From Streptomyces sp. CB02980 (lineage in GTDB: Bacteria > Actinomycetota > Actinomycetes > Streptomycetales > Streptomycetaceae): a stretch of 64,000 nucleotides of DNA. Location: NCBI RefSeq assembly GCF_014451325.2, contig NZ_JACSCH020000006.1, forward strand, positions 1-64,000, read 5' to 3'. The position numbers and the translations under genes were made by a program. Below, piece by piece: positions 57,748-64,000 of this stretch (within the stretch, counting starts at the first letter, position 1; every line of letters starts with the position of its first letter). Below the pieces are notes generated by a model. The model did not search any database and had not been told where the DNA came from. It was given only the letters and a program-made list of their open reading frames with translations.

Positions 57748-59670
57748 TCAGGGGACGCGGCGGTGGACGTTCTCCTCGGCCGACGGGCCGGGGGTGGCGT
57801 CCGCGATCCAGGGGCCGTCGTCGCCCGGGTCGACGATGCCCTCCTCCAGCCAGGTGTACCGGCCGGTGAGCACACCGTCGGCGACTCGTCGGTCGAGGTC
57901 GTCGGTGTTGGACCAGAGGCGTCCGAACAGTTCCTCGATCCGCAGCCGGGCCTGCCGGCAGAACGCGTCCGCGAGCTGCTGCGCCTCCCGGCCGTGGTCG
58001 CCGGTGGTGCGCAGCAGCTCGGCCCGCACGCAGGCCGCGCTCATCGCGAAGAGTTCCGCGCCGATGTCGACGATCCGGCCGAGGAAGGCCTGCTTGAGCT
58101 CCATCCGGCCCTGCCAGCGGGACATCGCGTAGAAGGTGGAGCGGGCGAGCTTGCGGGAGGTTCGCTCCACATAGCGCAGATGCACCGCCAGCTCGCCGAA
58201 CTCACCGTACGAGCCCGGCAGTTGCCCCGGACCCGCCACGAGTCCCGGCAACCAGCGGGCGTAGAAGCCGCCCGCCCGCGCACCGGCCTTCGCCTTGTCG
58301 CCGAGCGACTTCCCGGGGTCGATGAGGTCCCCCGCGACGGAGAGATGGGCGTCGACGGCCTCGCGGGCGATCAGCAGGTGCATGATCTCGGTCGAGCCCT
58401 CGAAGATCCGGTTGATCCGCAGATCGCGCAGGACCTGCTCGGCGGGGACGGCGCGTTCGCCGCGGGCGGCGAGCGAGTCGGCGGTCTCGTAGCCGCGACC
58501 GCCCCGGATCTGGACGAGTTCGTCGGCGATGAGCCAAGCCATCTCGGAGCCGTACAGCTTCGCGAGGGCGGCCTCGATGCGGATGTCGTTGCGGTCCTCG
58601 TCGGCCATCTGGGAGGCGAGGTCGACGACCGCCTCCAGGGCGAAGGTGGTGGCCGCGATGAAGGAGATCTTGGTGCCGACGGCCTCGTGCCGGCCGACCG
58701 GCCCGCCCCACTGCTCGCGGACGCCCGCCCACTCGCGGGCGATCTTCAGGCACCACTTCCCGGCGCCCGCGCAGGCGGCGGGTAGCGAGAGCCGGCCGGT
58801 GTTGAGGGTGGTGAGGGCGATCTTGAGGCCGGCGCCCTCGGGGCCGATGCGGTTCTCGGCGGGGACCCGGACGCCGTGGAAGCGGGTGACGCCGTTCTCT
58901 AGGCCGCGCAGGCCCATGAAGGCGTTGCGGTGCTCGACGGTGATGCCGGGCGAGCCGGCCTCGACGACGAAGGCGGTGATGCCGCCGGGACGCCCGTCCG
59001 AGGCGGGCACCCGGGCCATGACGACGAGCAGGTCGGCGATGACGCCGTTGGTGGTCCAGAGCTTCACGCCGTCGAGGACGTACGTGTCCCCGTCGGGTAC
59101 GGCCGTCGTGGCCAGCCGCGCCGGGTCGGAGCCGACGTCCGGCTCGGTCAGCAGGAACGCGGAGATGTCCGTACGGGCCAGCCGGGGCAGGAAGGCGTCC
59201 TTCTGCTCCTGGGTGCCGAAGAGTTTCAGCGGCTGCGGTACGCCGATCGACTGATGCGCGGAGAGCAGGGCGCCGACCGCGGGGCTCGCGGAGCCGACGA
59301 GTGCGAGGGCCCGGTTGTAGTACAGCTGGGTGAGGCCGAGACCGCCGTACTTCCGGTCGATCTTCATGCCGAGCGCGCCGAGCTCCTTGAGCCCGGCGAG
59401 CGTCTCGTCGGGGATGCGGGCCTCGCGCTCGATGCGGGCGCCGTCGATCCGGGTCTCGCAGAACGCGCGCAGGGTGGCCAGGAAGGCCTCGCCGCGCCGG
59501 GCGTCCTCCTCGGCGGGGAGCGGATGGGGATGGACGAGGTCGAGCCGGAACCGGCCGAGGAACAGCTCCTTGGCGAAGCTCGGCTTGTGCCAGTCCCGCT
59601 CACGTGCGGCCTCGGCGGTCTGCCGGGCCTCGTGTGCGGTGACCTTGGGCCGCTGGGTGGGGGCGGACAT
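57748..59670 (-). CDS. Acyl-CoA dehydrogenase with C-terminal extension
   Basis: 640-residue flavoprotein. Residues 60-440 follow the acyl-CoA dehydrogenase fold: GALLSAHQSIGVPQPLKLFGTQEQK, LTEPDVGSDPARL, the FMGLRGLENGVTRF segment and VLRDLRINRIFEGSTEIM preceded by a Glu (PAEQVLRD) at the position of the catalytic base. The last 200 residues are a helical extension as in the VLCAD/ACAD9 type, usually membrane or partner binding. ATG 59670 is preferred: AGGAGG lies 5 bases upstream, and the GTG six bases earlier abuts it. It needs FAD, which RibF makes. Confidence 0.9.
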   Translation of the reverse strand: MSAPTQRPKVTAHEARQTAEAARERDWHKPSFAKELFLGRFRLDLVHPHPLPAEEDARRGEAFLATLRAFCETRIDGARIEREARIPDETLAGLKELGALGMKIDRKYGGLGLTQLYYNRALALVGSASPAVGALLSAHQSIGVPQPLKLFGTQEQKDAFLPRLARTDISAFLLTEPDVGSDPARLATTAVPDGDTYVLDGVKLWTTNGVIADLLVVMARVPASDGRPGGITAFVVEAGSPGITVEHRNAFMGLRGLENGVTRFHGVRVPAENRIGPEGAGLKIALTTLNTGRLSLPAACAGAGKWCLKIAREWAGVREQWGGPVGRHEAVGTKISFIAATTFALEAVVDLASQMADEDRNDIRIEAALAKLYGSEMAWLIADELVQIRGGRGYETADSLAARGERAVPAEQVLRDLRINRIFEGSTEIMHLLIAREAVDAHLSVAGDLIDPGKSLGDKAKAGARAGGFYARWLPGLVAGPGQLPGSYGEFGELAVHLRYVERTSRKLARSTFYAMSRWQGRMELKQAFLGRIVDIGAELFAMSAACVRAELLRTTGDHGREAQQLADAFCRQARLRIEELFGRLWSNTDDLDRRVADGVLTGRYTWLEEGIVDPGDDGPWIADATPGPSAEENVHRRVP

Positions 59671-59762
59671 GGACACCTCCTCGGTCTCACTGTCCGTCGT
59701 ACCCGATTTCCGCGGGTCCGGACAGGCGGGAGACCGGCCGGAGCCCCGGCCGTACGGCGAAA

Positions 59763-59801
59763 GGCGGCCCGAACCCCCGCACAGTGGGTTCGGACCGCCT
59801 G
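59763..59801 (-). terminator. Terminator after the aldehyde dehydrogenase gene
   Basis: AGGCGG-C-CCGAACCC (59763-59777) pairs with GGGTTCGG-A-CCGCCT (59787-59801), a 14-bp stem with one mismatch, 46 bases past the aldehyde dehydrogenase stop codon. Confidence 0.75.
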
Positions 59802-59846
59802 GTCTCGTGGACGTGCGCCGTACGAGGTACGCCGCGCGCCGTCCGA

Positions 59847-61292
59847 CTAGAGGGCGAGGCCCGTCAGGACGAGGACGCGCTCGTAGGTGTAGTCGTCCAT
59901 CGCGTACTTGACGCCCTCACGGCCGACGCCGGAGCGCTTGGCGCCGCCGTACGGCATCTGGTCGGCGCGGTACGAGGGGACGTCGCCGACGATCACGCCG
60001 CCGACCTCGAGGGCGCGGTGGGCGCGGAAGGCGGCCTGGAGGTCGTGGGTGAAGACACCGGCCTGGAGGCCGAAGTCGGAGTCGTTGACCGCGGCGAAGG
60101 CCTCGGCCTCGCCGTCGACCTCGGTGATGGTCAGGACCGGGCCGAAGACCTCGGCGCGGGCCAGCGTGACGTCCGCCGGGAGCTCGGTGAGGACGGTCGG
60201 GGCGTAGGTCGCGCCCTCGCGCTTGCCGCCCGCGAGGAGCTTGGCGCCGGCGGCGACGGCCTCGTCCACCCAGGACTCGACGCGCTTCGCGGCGGCCTCG
60301 TCGACCAGCGGGCCGACGTCGGTGGCGGCGTCGGACGGGTCACCGGTGACCTGCGCCTCGACGGCGGCGACGATCTTCGGCAGCAGGCGGTCGTGGACGG
60401 AGGAGTCGACGATCACGCGCTGGACGGAGATGCAGGACTGGCCGCCCTGGTAGTTGGAGAAGGTGGCGATACGGCTCGCCGCCCAGTCCAGGTCCTCCTC
60501 GGAGGACCAGTCGGGGAGGACGACGGCCGCGGCGTTGCCGCCGAGCTCCAGGGTGCAGTGCTTGTGGGGCACCGACTGCTGGATGGCGTAGCCGACCGTG
60601 TCGGAGCCGGTGAAGGAGATGACCGGGAGGCGCTCGTCCTTGACGAGGGCGGGCATGCGGTCGTTCGGCACGGTCAGGATCGACCAGGAGCCGGCCGGCA
60701 GGTCGGTCTCGGCCAGGATCTCGCCCAGGATCAGGGAGGAGATCGGGGTCGAGGGCGCCGGCTTGAGGATGATCGGGGCGCCGACGGCGATGGCCGGGGC
60801 GACCTTGTGCGCGCTGAGGTTCAGCGGGAAGTTGAACGGCGCGATGCCGAGGACGACACCCTTGGGGATACGGCGGGTCAGCGCGAGGCGGCCCGCGCCA
60901 CCGGCCTCGGTGTCCAGGCGCTGGGCCTCGCCGGCGTTCCAGCGGCGGGCCTCCTCGGCGGCGAAACGGAAGACGGAGACGGCACGGCCGACCTCGCCGC
61001 GGGCCCACTTGATGGGCTTGCCGTTCTCGGCGGAGATCACCAGGGCGATCTCCTCGGTGCGCTCGGCGAGCCGCTTCGACACGTGGTCGAGGGCGGCGGC
61101 GCGGACGTGCGCCGGGGTCGCGGCGAACTCGTCGACGACGGCGTGCGCGGCGGCGACGGCCTCCTCGACCTGGGCCTCGGTGGGCACGCTGACCTTGCCG
61201 ACCAGACGTCCGTCGAAGGAGTTCGTGACGTCGAAGGTGGCCTCGCCGGTGGCCTCGCGGCCGGCGAGCCAGAAGGCGTGGGTGGTCGTCAT
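59847..61292 (-). CDS. Aldehyde dehydrogenase family protein
   Basis: 481-residue NAD(P)-dependent enzyme. Catalytic Cys at 287 (YQGGQSCISVQ) and Glu at 249 (TLELGGNAA) are present, with FTGSDTVGYAI as the cofactor-binding turn, the PFNFPLN segment near 152-158 and the motif AEVFGPVL near the C-terminus. The PFNFPLN and QSCISVQR context resembles the lactaldehyde/non-phosphorylating glyceraldehyde phosphate group, so the substrate is uncertain. It starts 189 bases from the EamA stop and ends at a terminator. Confidence 0.92.
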   Translation of the reverse strand: MTTTHAFWLAGREATGEATFDVTNSFDGRLVGKVSVPTEAQVEEAVAAAHAVVDEFAATPAHVRAAALDHVSKRLAERTEEIALVISAENGKPIKWARGEVGRAVSVFRFAAEEARRWNAGEAQRLDTEAGGAGRLALTRRIPKGVVLGIAPFNFPLNLSAHKVAPAIAVGAPIILKPAPSTPISSLILGEILAETDLPAGSWSILTVPNDRMPALVKDERLPVISFTGSDTVGYAIQQSVPHKHCTLELGGNAAAVVLPDWSSEEDLDWAASRIATFSNYQGGQSCISVQRVIVDSSVHDRLLPKIVAAVEAQVTGDPSDAATDVGPLVDEAAAKRVESWVDEAVAAGAKLLAGGKREGATYAPTVLTELPADVTLARAEVFGPVLTITEVDGEAEAFAAVNDSDFGLQAGVFTHDLQAAFRAHRALEVGGVIVGDVPSYRADQMPYGGAKRSGVGREGVKYAMDDYTYERVLVLTGLAL

Positions 61293-61481
61293 TGCGTCCC
61301 GGCCCTTTCCGTATCGGGGGGTGCGAGCGATTGCTCTCGTGACACGTTAGGGCCGGGGCGGCGGGCGTGGGCTTGTCCGGTGTGGAGTGATGGGTCGGAA
61401 CCTCTGTCCGAATTGGCCGAAGAGAGGGTGTCGCCTCGCGGGACGGGAACGTTCAGGAGGCGCCGCACCGGAGGACGCCGG

Positions 61482-62510
61482 TCATCCGCGCCGTTCCGTC
61501 GAGACGATGAGACAGACGCCGCCGACGACGATCGCGCCGCCGAGGACGATGGGCCACGACAGCGCCTCGTTCAGGACGAGGGCGCCGAGGGCGACCGCGA
61601 CGACGGGGTTCACGTACGCGTAGGTGGCGACGAGCGAGAGCGGTGCGGCCTGTAGGAGCCACGCGTACGCGGTGAAGGCGATCAGCGAGCCGAAGACGAT
61701 CAGATAGGCGAGCGCGACCCACGACCGGGTCGAGATCTCGGCCAGGTCGAGGCCGTGGTGCTCGCCCCGGAACAGCCCGAGGGCCATGCCGGCGAGACCG
61801 CCCGCGATCATCTCGTACGCACTGGCGGTGAAGGGGTTCGCGGGCATCGGGAGGCGCGCGGAGGAGAACGACCCGACGGACCACAGCAGGGTCGCGACCA
61901 CGACGAGGACGACCCCGCCGACCTTCACCTCGCCGCTGATCCCCGGCAGGGTGAGCACGGCGAGCCCCACGAGCCCCAGGAGCACTCCGGCGAGCCCGCC
62001 GGCACTCGGACGCTGCCCGGTGACGGACTTCAGGATCACGACCCAGGCCGGGACGACGGAGATGAGGAGGGCGGCCAGGCCGGAGGGTATGGAGGTCTCG
62101 GCGAGGACGACGAGGGCGTTGCCGCCGAGGATCAGGAGCAGACCGACGAGGACGGCCGACGCGAGCTGCCGCCGGTCGACCTTGAGGGCGGCGGGACCCT
62201 GGCGCCAGGCGATGATCCCGGCGAGGAGCAGCCCCGCGGTGACGAAGCGGACGCCGGAGGAGAGGAACGGCGGCATCGTCTCGACGGCGATCCGGATGCC
62301 GAGGTACGTGGAGCCCCAGACGACGTACACGATGCCGAGCGCCGCCCATACGGCCCCGGTGATCCGGCGGGCCGGGACGGTGGTGGCGGCCGCGGCGGTG
62401 GCGGCGCCGGTGGTCCCGGCGGTCGCGGTCGCCCGCGCGGGGGTACGGGAATCGGGCTCGGGAGCGGCCTGGGGTGCCTCGGGGGCCGGATCGACGGCGG
62501 GGCTTGTCAT
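61482..62510 (-). CDS. EamA/DMT-type transporter
   Basis: 342-residue membrane protein with ten helices in two EamA repeats (first repeat from ITGAVWAALGIVYVVWGSTYLGIRIAVE, second from VGGVVLVVVATLLWSVGSFSSARL). The first 45 residues are a polar, Thr/Ala-rich cytoplasmic tail. Members export amino acids or other small metabolites; the substrate is not predictable. No ribosome binding site precedes ATG 62510, and a -10 box lies 7 bases before it, so the mRNA may be leaderless. Divergent from a small membrane protein gene. Confidence 0.88.
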   Translation of the reverse strand: MTSPAVDPAPEAPQAAPEPDSRTPARATATAGTTGAATAAAATTVPARRITGAVWAALGIVYVVWGSTYLGIRIAVETMPPFLSSGVRFVTAGLLLAGIIAWRQGPAALKVDRRQLASAVLVGLLLILGGNALVVLAETSIPSGLAALLISVVPAWVVILKSVTGQRPSAGGLAGVLLGLVGLAVLTLPGISGEVKVGGVVLVVVATLLWSVGSFSSARLPMPANPFTASAYEMIAGGLAGMALGLFRGEHHGLDLAEISTRSWVALAYLIVFGSLIAFTAYAWLLQAAPLSLVATYAYVNPVVAVALGALVLNEALSWPIVLGGAIVVGGVCLIVSTERRG

Positions 62511-62517
62511 GAGCAGG

Positions 62518-62569
62518 AGAGTAAGGAGTAAAAGGCTCGATGACCAAGAGAATTGCCCGTATTCGGGCA
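62518..62569 (-). promoter_or_regulatory. Promoter of the EamA gene with palindrome
   Basis: TTGGTC (62547-62542) and TACTCT (62523-62518) on the minus strand are 18 bases apart; a start 7 bases later would coincide with the ATG. Just upstream is the palindrome TGCCCG-TATT-CGGGCA at 62554-62569, a possible operator between the divergent genes. Confidence 0.45.
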
Positions 62570-62676
62570 GGCGGAGGCCGATACGTGGGCGGGTGAAGAC
62601 CGTTTTCGGGGAATGACAGGATGTCCGGACCCCATCGCGGAAGCGGTGGAGGGAGACGACAGACAGGGGGACTCGC

Positions 62677-62874
62677 ATGATCGTGCTCGCGTTGACCGGC
62701 GTCCTGGTGCTCGCGATCGGAGGGTGCGTCTGCGTGGTGTGGGCCGCGCGGGGCGGGCCCCGCTGGGTGCGAGGGGTCGCCGCCGTGACCCTGGTGCTCG
62801 GGAGCATGGTGCGCAACGGCAACCGACGGAGGCGCGTCGGGGGTGGCGGGGACGACGGCGGCGGCGACAACTAG
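62677..62874 (+). CDS. Small membrane protein
   Basis: 65 residues: a hydrophobic helix (about 2-22, IVLALTGVLVLAIGGCVCVVW), a short charged turn, a second weakly hydrophobic segment (about 32-44) and a basic then Gly/Asp-rich tail. AGGGGG lies 6 bases before the ATG. No known family. It is divergent from the EamA transporter gene and followed by a 30-bp direct repeat. The codon bias is streptomycete, but the size leaves doubt. Confidence 0.6.
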   Translation: MIVLALTGVLVLAIGGCVCVVWAARGGPRWVRGVAAVTLVLGSMVRNGNRRRRVGGGGDDGGGDN

Positions 62875-62876
62875 GG

Positions 62877-62937
62877 CCCTGCGACAACGGGGCGGGAACG
62901 CCAAGGTTCCCTGCGACAACGGGCGGGGACGCCAAGG
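62877..62937. repeat. 30-bp direct repeat
   Basis: CCCTGCGACAACGGGGCGGG at the start of the first copy (62877-62906) recurs at 62909-62937 with one base deleted and one changed; both end ACGCCAAGG. The region is non-coding and follows the small membrane protein stop by 3 bases. Confidence 0.8.
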
Positions 62938-63013
62938 GGCGGCGGGGGCGGCGGCGGGGGCCGAACCCGGACGACGCGCGGCGGGAGACCGACGACCACC
63001 GGTCCCGCTCCCG

Positions 63014-64000
63014 CTACTCCGCGCCGCCCTCCCCCGTCGCCTTCAGCGCCAGCCACAGCTCCATCCGTACGTCCGGGTCGTCGAGCGAGCGGCCGAGGAT
63101 CTCCTCCACCCGCCGCATCCGGTAGCGCAGGGTGTGCCGGTGGACGCCCAGGTCGGCCGCGGCCGCGTCCCACTGGCCGTGCCGGGAGAGCCAGGCACGC
63201 AGCGAGGCGACGAGGTCACCGCGGCCCGTCGCGTCGTGGTCCCGCAGGGCGCGGAGCATCCCGTCGGCGAAGGCGCGGACGGCGTCGTCGGCGAGGAGCG
63301 GCAGGACCGAGCCCGCCGCGAGGTCCTCGTGCTCGACGAGCGCCTTGCCGCGCCGCCTCGCCACCGAGAGGGCCTGTTCCGCCTGCTTGTACGCGGCGGC
63401 GGCGGTGATCGGGCCGGCGGGGGCCGAGAGGCCGATGGTGAGGCCGGCGTCCTCGGCGTCCCGTTCGGCGTACCCCTCGCAGGCGGCGACGACCGCGCCC
63501 GCGTCGCCGGCGAGGACGACGAGCCGCTGTTCGCTCTCGGGGACGGTGAGCACCGCCTCACCCGCGCGCGCGGCCGCCGACTCCAGGGCCTCGGCGAGGA
63601 CCTGGAGCGCCGGTTCGCCGGTGGGGTCGCCTCCGGCGGATTCGGCGACGAGGAGGCGGAAGGGGGCGTCGAGCAGCCCGCCGTACACCTCACCGGCCAC
63701 CGCGCGCGCGTGGTCCGGCTGGCCCGCGAGCATCATCTTCAGGACCGCGCCACCGAGCCGCTGTTCGGCGGCCTGGAGCGAGCGGGAGCGTTCCGTCGTG
63801 AGGGTGAGCAGGGCGATCGCCGAGTGCACCGCGTACCGCTCGGCCGTCCCGAGGGGTGCGCCGGTGCCGACGGCGAGGGCGCCGCGGACGCGCCGTCCGG
63901 TGCCGAGCGACTGGAGCTCGACGCGGTCGTCCGTACCGCCGACGACGGCACTGGCGGGCGCGGGCCGGTCGCGCAGCCGCTCGACGTCGGGGGTGAGGCG
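63014..64000 (-). CDS. PucR-type transcriptional regulator, partial
   Basis: 328 residues to the window edge; the start lies outside. The C-terminal part has the PucR helix-turn-helix (WLSRHGQWDAAAADLGVHRHTLRYRMRRVEEILGRSLDDP) that ends the family, preceded by a GGDEF-like region (LTIGLSAPAGPITAAAAYKQAEQALSVARRRG). The N-terminal part seen resembles the PucR sensor region. Such regulators control purine, amino acid or proline use genes in actinobacteria; the target here is unknown, and the neighbours beyond the edge are not visible. Confidence 0.88.
   Translation of the reverse strand, partial: RLTPDVERLRDRPAPASAVVGGTDDRVELQSLGTGRRVRGALAVGTGAPLGTAERYAVHSAIALLTLTTERSRSLQAAEQRLGGAVLKMMLAGQPDHARAVAGEVYGGLLDAPFRLLVAESAGGDPTGEPALQVLAEALESAAARAGEAVLTVPESEQRLVVLAGDAGAVVAACEGYAERDAEDAGLTIGLSAPAGPITAAAAYKQAEQALSVARRRGKALVEHEDLAAGSVLPLLADDAVRAFADGMLRALRDHDATGRGDLVASLRAWLSRHGQWDAAAADLGVHRHTLRYRMRRVEEILGRSLDDPDVRMELWLALKATGEGGAE

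Noticed and set aside
62877-62937. Attachment site for an integrated element
   Set aside because: The two repeat copies are adjacent (2 bases apart) with no integrase or tRNA nearby, so slippage is the simpler explanation.

Overview
The window reads as a stretch of chromosome from a high-GC actinobacterium, almost certainly a Streptomyces. Third codon positions are nearly all G or C, GTG starts are common, most genes have GGAGG-like ribosome binding sites, and gene content and order (rnj-dapA-thyX, rpsO-pnp, an ESX-type secretion locus, rimP-nusA-ylxR-infB-rbfA-truB-ribF, proS, ispG-rseP-dxr) are those of the conserved Streptomyces core. No tRNA, rRNA, insertion sequence, integrase or CRISPR array was seen.

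Region 1 (1-10.3 kb) is housekeeping. On the minus strand lie RNase J, DapA and ThyX, then the rpsO-pnp-M16 protease-dapB-small membrane protein series. RNase J and PNPase, the two main exoribonucleolytic enzymes, sit in the same 10 kb, and lysine/diaminopimelate synthesis is split over dapA and dapB. Two small membrane proteins of unknown role lie between them on the plus strand.

Region 2 (10.4-26.2 kb) is a complete type VII (ESX-like) secretion locus: eccD (-), eccC (+) with a DUF397 gene, the WXG100 pair esxB-esxA (-), mycP and eccB (-), eccE (+), a coupled gene of unknown function, and a 1150-residue protein with disordered Pro/Ala-rich arms around a ParA/MinD-like ATPase. Divergent promoters and strong hairpins divide it into units.

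Region 3 (26.3-32.2 kb) is a five-gene peptide-type ABC transporter operon with overlapping start and stop codons. Its solute-binding protein seems anchored by a C-terminal membrane helix, not by a lipid.

Region 4 (32.3-44.1 kb, minus strand) is the translation/transcription operon rimP-nusA-ylxR-infB-DUF503-rbfA-truB, followed by a 1210-residue degenerate-trypsin/P-loop protein and ribF. Region 5 (44.3-47.2 kb, plus strand) has a lipoprotein, a DUF4439 ferritin-like protein, a probable pseudokinase of the APH type and a stomatin-like protein.

Region 6 (47.2-59.7 kb, minus strand) has proS, two GNAT acetyltransferases, the isoprenoid genes ispG and dxr flanking the site-2 protease gene rseP, an aroA homologue, an NHL-type beta-propeller, a Gly-Val repeat protein and a large acyl-CoA dehydrogenase. 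Region 7 (59.8-64 kb) has an aldehyde dehydrogenase, an EamA transporter, a small membrane protein and a PucR-type regulator cut by the window edge.

The points most worth a second look are the two apparently dead enzymes (pseudoprotease-NTPase and pseudokinase), the 3-codon ORF overlapping the eccC start, the chain of tiny ORFs in the infB leader, the palindrome on the esxBA promoter, the ParA-like ESX-locus protein and the NHL/Gly-Val repeat pair. I did not see a wholly new multi-gene system. The locus closest to that is the ESX region with its lineage-specific accessory genes.
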